Shown in pieces: positions 7,767-16,006 of a stretch of 64,000 nucleotides of DNA (position 1 is the stretch's first letter; every line of letters starts with the position of its first letter). Below the pieces are notes generated by a model that did not search any database, was not told the origin of the DNA, and was given only the letters and a program-made list of their open reading frames with translations. The stretch is from Firmicutes bacterium ADurb.Bin153 (GTDB taxonomy: Bacteria; Bacillota; DTU025; MWDF01). The translations under genes were made by a program, and so were the position numbers. The stretch is from the NCBI GenBank assembly GCA_002070415.1, contig MWDF01000006.1:1-64000 (forward strand), read 5' to 3'.

Positions 7767-9431
7767 TTATTTGCCCCTTAGTTCAGGCCTTATCGTGCTG
7801 AGGCCGAAGCCGATGGCATCGAGCCACTCCTTAGGATACCCTGTGCTGGAGCTCTTGCCGTCGTCATAGCCGTAGGTATAGCCGTCCGTGTACCTTGCAG
7901 CAAGGGTCGAGGCCAGCTTCCAGTACGCGTTTACGGCCTTGTTCGCCAACGAGTTCGAATACTGGGTCAGGAAGTCCTTGGCGAGCTCAGGGTCCTTCGC
8001 GTAGAGGTCCAGCGCCGCCTTCTCGACGTAAGGCTGCATCGCGAACGCTTCAGCTTCTATAGGATCCCTTACCGCCTGGATGTCCTTGATCATTACGCTG
8101 TACTTGAGGTTGGCGTAGTTGGAGACGAAGTTGAATGCCCACCATGCAGATTCGCGGCTGAACACGTCGTAGTTGGCGCCCCTGTTGCCCTTTGCGTAAG
8201 ATTCAGGCAGGTACTTCACACCCGAGTAGATGGGCGTGAAGCAGGAGGTGCCGGGCTTGTCGTATGCGAACCACACCAAGCCTCCGATCGCCGCCGGCAG
8301 GTTGGCCTTCATCTCGAACACTACGGTGAAGTTGGTCCTGAACAAGGATATCGCGCGCTCCCATCCTGCGCTGTTCTTGGGGTTCGAGCTGGATGAGGTG
8401 GGCCATCTGTCGGGGGTCCCGAAAGGACCGGCTGCTAGGCCCTTCGTTAGGTCGAATTCCGTCCCTTCATAATGGTCGCGGCAAATAGCCATCAATATCT
8501 GCGGCGTGACCGGCTTGTCCGGTTTCACCACGAAAGGATACTGCTCAAGCCACGGGTCGAGCTTCATGGACGGCGCCAGCAGATCAAGCACCCTCCACTC
8601 GCGGCGCGCGTTGTACGGGGAATATGTCTTCCTGCCGTACGTCTCGTACACCTTGAAAGCCTTGCCGGACTTGGGATCCCACAGCCCCAGCTCCTCCGCT
8701 AGCGAGAAGATGTGCTTGGAGCAGAGGTAGTTTGCGGTATCTTCGGGATGCACCTCTCCGATCCTGCTCCTGTTGGCGCATACGCCTACATACCCTTCAG
8801 GTATCCTGACGGCCGCCCAGACGGCTCCCGGTTCACCGGAACCGGGTTCCCACAAGGCGCCGGGCCCGAAGACCTCGAACTGCCACACTTCGTCCTTGTC
8901 GACCACCGTAAGGCATTCGCCGCCTATACCGTAGCCGTACTTCTCGGCCAGATCGCCCATGATCTGTACGACCTCGCGGGCGGTCTTGCCGCGCTCGAGG
9001 GCGATCCTCTGCAACTCGACGATGTCGAACCACCCCTTGGTATTCCTCATCTTCGAATCACCGCCGATTGTCGACTCACCGATGCCTACGCCCATCTCGT
9101 TCATGAACGAGTACGACGCGTTTATGTACTGGTATGTATGTGCGACCTGCGGTATCTCCCCGGGTGAGAATATCGGGTTAGCTATGTTCTCGAACTGGCC
9201 TGAGTCCGTGTTGCGAAGCACCGTCCTCATGGAGCCCGCGGGCCAGTCCTTGGCCGGTACGACGTTGATCCTCGTATTGTCCGATCCGGAGTCGTCCGTC
9301 CACGTCGTCATCACGTATTTGCCTGCCGCGGCTCCCTTGGACACAGGTATGGAGGTGCATGCTATGGTAGAAACCGTGAATGCCAAAATGAGCACAAGAA
9401 CCACGAGTCCCGACATGAAGTTCTTTCTCAT
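7767..9431 (-). CDS. Secreted C69-family dipeptidase, copy 2
   Basis: Paralogue of the previous gene with the same architecture: signal peptide, then Cys25 as candidate N-terminal nucleophile (STIA-CTSIPVSKGAA), the GIGEST, LERGKTAREV and GIGGECLTVVDKD blocks, and the same C-terminus (LSTIRPELRGK). The ATG at 9431 has GAGGAGGGAGA directly upstream. Differences from copy 1 are scattered point changes, for example NEMGVGIGEST for NECGVGIGEST, with no truncation, so both appear functional. Secreted dipeptidases fit an organism living on peptides and match the oligopeptide importer at the start of the window. Confidence 0.88.
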   Translation of the reverse strand: MRKNFMSGLVVLVLILAFTVSTIACTSIPVSKGAAAGKYVMTTWTDDSGSDNTRINVVPAKDWPAGSMRTVLRNTDSGQFENIANPIFSPGEIPQVAHTYQYINASYSFMNEMGVGIGESTIGGDSKMRNTKGWFDIVELQRIALERGKTAREVVQIMGDLAEKYGYGIGGECLTVVDKDEVWQFEVFGPGALWEPGSGEPGAVWAAVRIPEGYVGVCANRSRIGEVHPEDTANYLCSKHIFSLAEELGLWDPKSGKAFKVYETYGRKTYSPYNARREWRVLDLLAPSMKLDPWLEQYPFVVKPDKPVTPQILMAICRDHYEGTEFDLTKGLAAGPFGTPDRWPTSSSSNPKNSAGWERAISLFRTNFTVVFEMKANLPAAIGGLVWFAYDKPGTSCFTPIYSGVKYLPESYAKGNRGANYDVFSRESAWWAFNFVSNYANLKYSVMIKDIQAVRDPIEAEAFAMQPYVEKAALDLYAKDPELAKDFLTQYSNSLANKAVNAYWKLASTLAARYTDGYTYGYDDGKSSSTGYPKEWLDAIGFGLSTIRPELRGK

Positions 9432-9488
9432 CTTTCTCCCTCCTCGATATTTTTGCCGGGTGTGTCCCTTAATACACCAGCACTAATT

Positions 9489-9494
9489 ATTATA
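9489..9494 (-). promoter_or_regulatory. Candidate -10 box (TATAAT) of C69 peptidase copy 2
   Basis: Minus-strand TATAATAATTAG about 58 nt before the start codon, matching the position in copy 1. ATGATAG near 9512-9518 could be a weak -35. Confidence 0.45.
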
Positions 9495-9596
9495 CTCTCG
9501 ATACCCATTAACTATCATATCGATGAATATTTCTTTATATAAATCATGCATTCTTCAACATCCCGACTTGACGCAAGATCGCCACCGGTTGAAGAA

Positions 9597-9626
9597 ACGC
9601 CGGCCGGAATCTCTTCCGACCGGCGT
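9597..9626 (-). terminator. Terminator of the desulfidase-like gene
   Basis: 13-bp stem ACGCCGGTCGGAA/TTCCGGCCGGCGT (one mismatch) with loop GAGA, followed on the minus strand by TTCTTC. Confidence 0.75.
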
Positions 9627-9731
9627 CATAATATCAGCCGTTGGTCCTCTTATATGCGCGGTCCTGTCACATCGACAGCAACCGGCGGCCGTGGATTTCA
9701 GGGCCGCTTCCCGCCCTCAGGTCAGCCGCAG

Positions 9732-11042
9732 TCAGATGGAACCCAGGGGTTCTGTCTGTTTGCTTCCTTCCATTATGTCTATGACCACCCTGTCGACAAG
9801 TTTCATGCCTTCCTTGTTGAGCATGGATACATTCTGTGCCGTGTGCTCCATCGTCGCGCCCGATATCCCCTCGATGTTCTTAGAGCCGGTATAGTAGCAG
9901 GCCATAAGGGCGGACAGGTAGGCTTCCATGACGGCAGTGCCCACCCTTAGCGCGCATGTTCCCTTCGCGCCGTCGCAGACTATCCCCGCCAGGTTCGCCA
10001 GCATGGTCTGCATTGCGAGCTTCATCTGGGACATGTCCCCGCCCATGAGGTAGGTCATGCCTGCGGCGGCACCTGCGCCCGCGCCGACCACGCAGCCGCA
10101 CATGGGGGTAACGCGCCCAATGGCGCTCCTAACGTAGCTGGTGGTGAGCATGCTCACCATCACCGCCTTAGCGGAATCCTCGACGCTCTTTCCGAGCGCT
10201 TCTGCAAGCAACGCGACCGACAGCATGGAAGTTATCCCCTGGTTGCCGCTGCCGGCGACTGTCATCACCGGCAGGGTACAACCCGCCATCCTCGCGTCGG
10301 AGCCTGCGCTGCAGTATGCCCTGATCTTGAAGAGCACATCCTCGTTGAGCCTTGCTTCCTTGAAAAGGTCGTTGAAGACGGCGCCCACACCCAGGCCCGA
10401 AAGAGGCTTGCGCTCGAGGCCGTATTCGGCTATGTGCCTGTTCATGCGCACGCCTTCCAAAATAAGGTCTATATCGTCCTGCTCGAGCTGTTCGGCCAGC
10501 TTCAGCAGCTCTTCGAACTGCACGCCGATGAACGGGTCGTCCTCGCTTTCCCTTGTAGAACCGGCTTTCGACGACTTCTTGATCTCGTGTCCGTTGATGC
10601 TCACGCTCGTAATGTTGTTATGCTCGCCTTCTATCCTGCACTCGGCGATCGACCCTTCGGCCTCTATGACTACGCGGACATACACGCCGTGCATGCCCTC
10701 CACGCACCTGAGCCCCACTTTGCCGTCTTCCATCAATTCAAGGGCCGCGTTTACGTCTTCGCAGGTGATGTCCCTTAGGACCTCCATGTCAAGGTCCGAA
10801 TCTCCTCCGACGGCACCGAGCGCAGCGGCCAGGTCATTGCCCGTCATCCCGTTGGCGCCGGGTATGCCCACCCCCATGCCGTTCTTATAGATGCTTTCGC
10901 TCAGCTCTATGTCTATCTTTCCTATCCTAAGTCCAGCCAATTCCTTGCGCGCGCGTGCTGACGCAAGTGCAACGGCGATAGGTTCCGTACATCCTAACGA
11001 GGGTACTAGTTCTCTTTCCAAGTACTGTTTAACCGAGAGCAT
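9732..11042 (-). CDS. L-cysteine desulfidase-like / serine dehydratase alpha-fold protein (UPF0597, YhaM/CyuA family)
   Basis: Members of this family degrade L-cysteine to pyruvate, ammonia and sulfide using an oxygen-sensitive [4Fe-4S] cluster. Family marks are the N-terminal SLGCTEPIAVALA, PGANGMTGND, the central NQGITSMLSV, and the conserved cysteines in TPMCGCVVGAGAGAA and IVCDGAKGTCALR. GCTEP, CGC and CDGAK supply the candidate cluster ligands. The 436-residue length is standard. The ATG at 11042 has GGAAGGTG upstream. It is flanked by its own terminator and a promoter-like TATAATAATTATTTG, so it is monocistronic. Cysteine breakdown suits an amino-acid fermenter, though a different small-molecule substrate cannot be excluded. 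Confidence 0.82.
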   Translation of the reverse strand: MLSVKQYLERELVPSLGCTEPIAVALASARARKELAGLRIGKIDIELSESIYKNGMGVGIPGANGMTGNDLAAALGAVGGDSDLDMEVLRDITCEDVNAALELMEDGKVGLRCVEGMHGVYVRVVIEAEGSIAECRIEGEHNNITSVSINGHEIKKSSKAGSTRESEDDPFIGVQFEELLKLAEQLEQDDIDLILEGVRMNRHIAEYGLERKPLSGLGVGAVFNDLFKEARLNEDVLFKIRAYCSAGSDARMAGCTLPVMTVAGSGNQGITSMLSVALLAEALGKSVEDSAKAVMVSMLTTSYVRSAIGRVTPMCGCVVGAGAGAAAGMTYLMGGDMSQMKLAMQTMLANLAGIVCDGAKGTCALRVGTAVMEAYLSALMACYYTGSKNIEGISGATMEHTAQNVSMLNKEGMKLVDRVVIDIMEGSKQTEPLGSI

Positions 11043-11115
11043 TTACGCACCTTCCTATGTTGAATACTTAGGGCCCCCAATGTTCGTGTCTATTGATAGG
11101 AGAACCCAAATAATT

Positions 11116-11121
11116 ATTATA
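11116..11121 (-). promoter_or_regulatory. Candidate -10 box of the desulfidase-like gene
   Basis: Minus-strand TATAATAATTATTTG about 75 nt before the start codon. It overlaps the last bases of the upstream apbE region. The -35 is not convincing. Confidence 0.4.
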
Positions 11122-12225
11122 CTATTTTTTATCGGCTCCTGAAGCCCCCATGCTCCTCAGACTTTTCAGCATGCCATCGGTCGCATCCTTCCTCCCGTTT
11201 GGCAGCACCCAGTAGGCCTCTACACCCATATCCGCAGCTAATTCCCTCGATTTTTCCAAGGGGAGCAGGAAAAGTGCCGTGGACATGAAGTCAGCCAACC
11301 CGGCATCATCCGTCAGCACCGTAACCGCACGGTAGTAATCGGCTGGCATAAGCGTTTCGAGGTCGATTATATGATGGTATATTTTATCATCCACAATATA
11401 GTAGCGCTGGTAGTCTCCGCTGCTTGCCACTGCGCCGTCGTTGATGTATACCACATCAAGCAGGTCCTCATCGGATTCGAGGAATACCGATTTGTCCGGA
11501 TCTTGTATGCCCACTCCCCATCTCTGCCTGATCCCGTCCATAGGTTTGCCTATGGCCCTTATATTCCCCCCTGAGCTGATTATCCCGGAGGACATGCCCA
11601 TTTCGGCCAGCTCCTTGGCGACGAGTTCGGTGGCATAGCCCTTCGCCACCGCCCCTACGTCGAGGCTCATCATGGGATCCTCAAGGTATACGGTGCCAGC
11701 TTCTTCGTCTATGACCATCTTCTCGATGTCCGTGTGGCGGGCGGCTTCCTTCAAGTCCGACATGTCGGGGATCCTGGCGTTCTCGGGGTCGTTTATGCCC
11801 TCTTCCCGGAATTCATGCCATATCCTTAGCACGGAGCCCATCGCTATGTTGGTCCTTCCTCCAGTGCTTTCAGCCAGGCCTTTGGCAAAGAGGAGCATCC
11901 CGATCACGTCCTCGTCCACTTCGACGGGCGCCTTGCCTGCGTTTCGGTTGACGGTCACGATGTTGTTTATCCCGTCGTAGGAATTGTAGAAGTCATAGAG
12001 TTTGTGCAATTGGTGGAGCCTGTCGTAGGCATAATCGTAATAGCGGTCGAACTCCGCCTCGTCTTTCGTATAGGCCACAAGGGTAATGACCGTATCGAAC
12101 ACGTCGAGCATGCTGTCGGTATGTTTCTCGTACTTCTCCCCCGTAAGGAAGTAGCCCGCCGAGACGGCCGCTACAAGGGCGATTGCGGCGACCACTATTA
12201 TCGTCCTCTGTCTTCTATGCGACAT
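11122..12225 (-). CDS. apbE: FAD:protein FMN transferase (ApbE family)
   Basis: Transfers FMN from FAD to a Thr/Ser of exported flavoproteins. An N-terminal membrane anchor or signal (IIVVAAIALVAAVSAGYFL) places it outside the membrane. ApbE motifs: SMLDVFDTVITLVAY near the N-terminus, SLDVGAVAKGYATE, the GGNIRAIG strand, HHIIDLETLMPA (variant of the usual HIIDPxTG), and LADFMSTALFLL with the catalytic-site Asp. I prefer the ATG at 12225, which has AAGGTGATG a suitable distance upstream, over the in-frame GTG at 12231. The FMN-binding protein at 21.3-22.4 kb, with an SGATYSS acceptor motif, is a likely substrate. Confidence 0.88.
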   Translation of the reverse strand: MSHRRQRTIIVVAAIALVAAVSAGYFLTGEKYEKHTDSMLDVFDTVITLVAYTKDEAEFDRYYDYAYDRLHQLHKLYDFYNSYDGINNIVTVNRNAGKAPVEVDEDVIGMLLFAKGLAESTGGRTNIAMGSVLRIWHEFREEGINDPENARIPDMSDLKEAARHTDIEKMVIDEEAGTVYLEDPMMSLDVGAVAKGYATELVAKELAEMGMSSGIISSGGNIRAIGKPMDGIRQRWGVGIQDPDKSVFLESDEDLLDVVYINDGAVASSGDYQRYYIVDDKIYHHIIDLETLMPADYYRAVTVLTDDAGLADFMSTALFLLPLEKSRELAADMGVEAYWVLPNGRKDATDGMLKSLRSMGASGADKK

Positions 12226-12285
12226 ATACACATCACCTTATGAAATATTAGGCCCTTTCAGGCTCTTCTGCAAGGACACATGAAA

Positions 12286-12311
12286 GGGCCCCCCACCATG
12301 ATGGGAGGCCC
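12286..12311 (-). terminator. Terminator of the two-repeat exported protein gene
   Basis: 10-bp stem GGGCCTCCCA/TGGGGGGCCC (one wobble), loop of 6, then TTTCATG on the minus strand. It lies 30 nt after the stop. Confidence 0.7.
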
Positions 12312-12340
12312 GCCGGTCTTGGGCAGTCGGATCGCGTTGC

Positions 12341-13369
12341 CTATCTCGAGTTCTCGTAAGACTCCGCCACCGAGGCGATGTAGGCTTCTACTGTGATGGT
12401 GACCTGCGCGGTCAGCTCGGGTACGTCCGGTACGGCTGTATGAGACGCGTCACGTGTCTTGACCTTCAGGGCCTTTATCTCCGGTATCGTCTTGCCCGCC
12501 ATCCAGGCTTCGAAATTCTCCATCTGCTGGTACCAATCCAGTTTCAGAGAAGACGCCTTGGACATGCCGTAGCCCTCTTTGAGCTCTTTCTTGGTCTTAA
12601 GCTCTGCTTTCACGTCGGAGGCGACCTTGCCGTCCTTGTCGAACGCTACTTTGATCTGGCTGTTGTCGATGATCGTTTCTACGACCTTGCCCGACTTATC
12701 GAAAAGGCTCGCCGCCATTACACAGTCCACCTGTGCTGACGCGGCCGCCTTGTCCGTCGCGCTCTTTGACTTCGCTATGGAAACGTCCTGCGAGTATCCC
12801 AGCTTCACTGCTCCGGGCTTGACTGCGACTGCGTTTTCCCATGCCTGCTCTACCACGGAGATATAGTCCTGTACCGTGATGGTTACAAGGGATGTGAGCT
12901 CCGGCACGTCAGGGACAGCAGTATGGGAGGCGTCGCGCGTCTTTACTTTAAGGGCTTTGATCTCCTTTACGCTCTTGCCGACCATCCAGTTCTCCAGGTT
13001 GGCGATCTGCTGATACCACTCGAGCTTCAACGAGGAGGCCTTGCTCATCCCGTATGCTTCTTTCAGCTCAACCTTGGACTTCTGGGGAGCCGTCGGGTCC
13101 GACGTAAGCGCCATCGCCTTGTCGAAATCGACCTTCGTCTGGGTATTGTCGATCGTAACCTTGACGACATTCCCGTTAGCGTCGAAAGCAACGGCCGCCA
13201 CAACCATGTCAACCCTGCCTTGGGCGTTGGCCGTAGCCGTCGCGCTCTTGGAGCTTGCGATGCTGAAGTTATGCCCCAGACCCAGATAGGCTATGGGCGC
13301 ATCGGCCGCGGCAGCGGAAAATGCCACCATAATAACTATGAGCGCCAGTGCGAGAACCGCCTTTTTCAT
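12341..13369 (-). CDS. Exported protein with two tandem copies of an FMN-protein-associated domain
   Basis: Function not established. A clear signal peptide (MKKAVLALALIVIMVAFSAAAA) is followed by two repeats of about 155 residues (roughly 23-175 and 178-342). Each has LGxxxxxSIAxSKSAT, VxAAxxFDxxGxVVxxxIDN, KxELKExYGMSKASSLKLxWYQQ, ENxxxWMxGKxxxEIKALKVKTRDASHTAVPDVPEL and a C-terminal helix. The same YGM...WYKQM...GKTVDEL block recurs in the C-terminal half of the FMN-binding protein at 21.3-22.4 kb, so this is a real domain family. The covalent-flavin motif SGAT is absent here. Start at 13369 has AGGAGG upstream. The neighbouring apbE suggests a role in extracytoplasmic flavin or electron chemistry, which is inference. 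Confidence 0.72.
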   Translation of the reverse strand: MKKAVLALALIVIMVAFSAAAADAPIAYLGLGHNFSIASSKSATATANAQGRVDMVVAAVAFDANGNVVKVTIDNTQTKVDFDKAMALTSDPTAPQKSKVELKEAYGMSKASSLKLEWYQQIANLENWMVGKSVKEIKALKVKTRDASHTAVPDVPELTSLVTITVQDYISVVEQAWENAVAVKPGAVKLGYSQDVSIAKSKSATDKAAASAQVDCVMAASLFDKSGKVVETIIDNSQIKVAFDKDGKVASDVKAELKTKKELKEGYGMSKASSLKLDWYQQMENFEAWMAGKTIPEIKALKVKTRDASHTAVPDVPELTAQVTITVEAYIASVAESYENSR

Positions 13370-13510
13370 CTGCATCCTCCTAAATTCGCATTGTATGTCA
13401 TCCATATATAGGTATATGACGTGTAAATTCTATCCTACCGGGCTCATATAGTGATGTATCTATTTTTGTGCTTGAATTATTGGCAGATACCTTTATTACA
13501 GATACGTAAT

Positions 13511-13850
13511 TTAATCATTCCGTAGTTGAAGTTTATCGTTAATATACCTGCCTAGCATGTGCTCTATTTTTTCATATCTGCACGATACCGCCACAGGACA
13601 GGGCGGCCATTCCATCCGAACAGCGTGTGGGATGACCCCCTCCGTAACGGAGAGGTTCTTTTGGGTCGTTTTTTTCGCATATCGGCTATCTCGCTTGATT
13701 AGGGCGTCGACGAGTACCGCCACGTAGTCCGGTGCAGCAACCCCTTGACCATGGGTTTAAGCTCGGTGACGTCGGGCCTTTTACCCTTCGGGCTCTGGGT
13801 CATGATGTCCTTGGCCTATCTGCTCTGGCAACCCAAGCTTCGAGGTTCCC
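13511..13850 (-). pseudogene. Decayed copy of the exported repeat domain
   Basis: On the minus strand, fragments matching the neighbouring repeat domain occur in order but in different frames. NLEAWV (near 13832-13849) corresponds to NFEAWM. PDVTEL corresponds to PDVPEL. DYVAVLVDAL (start of the 13723-13511 reading frame) corresponds to AYIASVAESY. Stops and shifts separate them. Further upstream a possible trace of the VVxVTIDN strand is seen near 13905. This stretch is best explained as a degraded duplicate of the 12341-13369 gene. The 70-residue open frame at 13511-13723 is probably part of this relic rather than a gene. Confidence 0.5.
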
Positions 13851-14065
13851 GGTCCGCCGTTTAGTTTTACCCTATTCCACACCGGCACGGCATTTAGTGA
13901 TATCTATCACGGAGTCATCGGTGTAGGCATCGTCATCTGCGCCGATCCAGAATATGCATTGAGAAGGGGCAATACCGATCTTTACCGGGACTGCTCCTTC
14001 TCCGCCGAGTATTCAAGTATCGGTAGACTGGTTTCGATTATCGTCCGTCAGGACGGTTCTTCCTG

Positions 14066-14287
14066 TTATGCCGCCTCAAGGAAATTCGCTATATCCCCTA
14101 CGGTCTTGAACTTCCCCAGATCCTCGTCCGATATCTTGACACCGAACGTGTCCTCGATGCACATCGTTATCTCAACCATGTCGAGGGAATCCGCCTTCAG
14201 GTCGTCCGTTATGCTGCTCTTCTCGCTGATGTTCTTGCATTCGATCCCCAGTTTGTCGGCTATTAGCTTCTTCAGTTCCTCTATCAA
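14066..14287 (-). CDS. acpP: Acyl carrier protein
   Basis: 73-residue acidic protein carrying growing acyl chains on a phosphopantetheine attached to the Ser of ADSLDMVE. The helix II and III pattern and length are typical. It starts with TTG at 14287 behind AGGAGG. It is the last gene of the fab operon, 13 nt after fabZ. A weak hairpin (CGTCC/GGACG near 14045) is the only terminator candidate downstream. Confidence 0.95.
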   Translation of the reverse strand: MIEELKKLIADKLGIECKNISEKSSITDDLKADSLDMVEITMCIEDTFGVKISDEDLGKFKTVGDIANFLEAA

Positions 14288-14300
14288 TGATTTCTCCTCC

Positions 14301-14732
14301 TTATTTGCCTATCGCAAACGTAATCTCCGCTTCGGCGGCAAGCTCTCCTTCATAGAAGACCTTGCCCTTTGCCTTCGCGAACGGTCCGAAAACCTTCTCT
14401 ATGATCGTCTCCACTTTCATAACCCCGCCCGGCGTCACCTTCTTCCTGAATCTTGCCCTATCTATAGCTGCAAGGAAGCCCAGCCTTCCGGCCTGCCCCC
14501 CTCCTGCCATCACAGCATAGCCCCCGGCCTGGGCCATCGCCTCCAGCATCAGCACTCCGGGCATTATCGGAGTCTTTGGGAAATGCCCTTTGAAGAACTC
14601 CTTCCCCTCGCTCACGTCGAACTCGCAGACCGCCCACTCACCTTCTTTGAAATCGATTACCCTGTCGATGAACAAGAAGGGCTCCCTGTGCGGCAGCACC
14701 TCTTTTATGCGCGGTGCCTTGTCCCCGCTCAT
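14301..14732 (-). CDS. fabZ: 3-hydroxyacyl-ACP dehydratase FabZ
   Basis: Dehydrates 3-hydroxyacyl-ACP to trans-2-enoyl-ACP. Hot-dog fold protein with LPHREPFLFIDRV and the catalytic block GHFPKTPIMPGVLMLEAMAQ (His and downstream Glu). The 143-residue length is normal. Its ATG overlaps the fabF stop (ATGA), and acpP follows after 13 nt. No FabA is seen in the window, so unsaturated fatty acid branching cannot be judged. Confidence 0.95.
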   Translation of the reverse strand: MSGDKAPRIKEVLPHREPFLFIDRVIDFKEGEWAVCEFDVSEGKEFFKGHFPKTPIMPGVLMLEAMAQAGGYAVMAGGGQAGRLGFLAAIDRARFRKKVTPGGVMKVETIIEKVFGPFAKAKGKVFYEGELAAEAEITFAIGK

Positions 14733-15997
14733 CTGCCCTCACGCTCCTTGTGCGAACCGGCCTTCACCGATGCTTTCGTAAGTGCCAGGCATGCATTGTG
14801 GCCTCCGAAACCGAGCGAATTGCTGATGACCGCCGCAAGGTCGGCCTTCCTGGCCCGGTTGGGGACGTAGTCCAGGTCGCAGTCCGGGTCCGGCTCAGAA
14901 TAGTTGGTCGTGGGAGGGATGAAGCCCTCGTACAGTGCAAGCGCCGAGAAGGCCGCCTCCAACGCCCCGGCAGCGCCCAGGAGATGTCCGGTCATGGATT
15001 TGGTGGAGCTGACCGGCACGTCGTAGGCTGTGTCCCCGAACGTCTTCTTTATGGCGAGCGTCTCGTATCTGTCGTTTAGCGGAGTGCTCGTGCCGTGCGC
15101 GTTTATGTAGCCGATGTCTCCCGCCGTGAGCCCTGCGTCCCTGATCGCAAGCGACATCGCCCTCGATGCGCCCTTGCCTTCCGGGTCGGGGCTGGTTATA
15201 TGGTACGCGTCGTCCGTGCAGCCGTATCCGGCCAGCTCGGCATAGATCCTGGCGCCTCTTTCGAGGGCCTTGTCGTATCTTTCCAGCACGAGCACGGCCG
15301 AGCCCTCGCCGATCACGAAACCCGACCTGCGCTTGTCGAAAGGCAAGGACGCCGACGAAGGGTCCTTTGCGGTCGAAAGCGCGTTCATGTTCCAGAAACC
15401 CGATATCGCAGCCCTCGTCAGCGGGGCTTCCGCCCCTCCGGCAAAGGCCATGTCGATGTATCCGTGCCTTATCGCCCTCATGGCCTCCCCTATCGAGTTC
15501 GCCCCGGAGGCGCACGCGGTCACGATGCACATGGAAGGGCCGGTGATGCGAAAGTGGTTCGAAACGTTGCCCGCTGCCATGTTGCCGATTAGCATCGGTA
15601 TGAAAAGCGGGGAGACCCGGTCCGGCCCCTTCTCGAGGAGCTTCTTGTGCTCCTCCTCCAGCGTCTTCATGCCGCCTATGCCCGACCCTATGTAGGATCC
15701 GCACATCCCGGGCTCATAGGTACCCTCATTGAGCCCTGAATCCCCGTATGCCGAAACGGCCGCGGCCATGGATAGCTGGGAGAACCTATCCATCCTCCTC
15801 GCGTCGCGCCTGTCGAAGTACGCGCTTGGGTCGAAATCCCTCACCTCGGCGCCGATGTCGGTTCCCAGCCCCGCCGTGTCCAGACCTTCTATCCTTCCGA
15901 TGCCGCTTACGCCCTCAAGCAGCGATGCTGTGACCGTCTTGGGGTCGCACCCGATGGGGCTCATGATACCTATGCCCGTAATAGCTACTCTGTTCAT
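14729..15997 (-). CDS. fabF: 3-oxoacyl-ACP synthase II FabF
   Basis: Condensing enzyme that elongates acyl-ACP with malonyl-ACP. The catalytic triad is visible: Cys in VTACASGANSIGEAM, His in NAHGTSTPLND, His in STKSMTGHLLGAAGALE. The GFGGHNACLAL tail is typical. ATG at 15997, five bases after AGGAGG, is preferred over the adjacent TTG. Length about 422. Six nt separate it from fabG, and it overlaps fabZ by 4 nt. Confidence 0.95.
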   Translation of the reverse strand: MNRVAITGIGIMSPIGCDPKTVTASLLEGVSGIGRIEGLDTAGLGTDIGAEVRDFDPSAYFDRRDARRMDRFSQLSMAAAVSAYGDSGLNEGTYEPGMCGSYIGSGIGGMKTLEEEHKKLLEKGPDRVSPLFIPMLIGNMAAGNVSNHFRITGPSMCIVTACASGANSIGEAMRAIRHGYIDMAFAGGAEAPLTRAAISGFWNMNALSTAKDPSSASLPFDKRRSGFVIGEGSAVLVLERYDKALERGARIYAELAGYGCTDDAYHITSPDPEGKGASRAMSLAIRDAGLTAGDIGYINAHGTSTPLNDRYETLAIKKTFGDTAYDVPVSSTKSMTGHLLGAAGALEAAFSALALYEGFIPPTTNYSEPDPDCDLDYVPNRARKADLAAVISNSLGFGGHNACLALTKASVKAGSHKEREGR

Positions 15998-16006
15998 CAA
16001 AGCCTC

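Larger units (their letters stand above)
9432..9731. other. Intergenic region between C69 peptidase copy 2 and the desulfidase-like gene
   Basis: Holds the promoter region of the peptidase (minus-strand TATAATAATTAG at 9494-9483) and the terminator at 9597-9626. No coding sequence is recognised. Confidence 0.5.

Noticed and set aside
13959-14870. 303-residue plus-strand open frame
   Set aside because: Antisense to acpP and fabZ. No ribosome site and no coherent composition.
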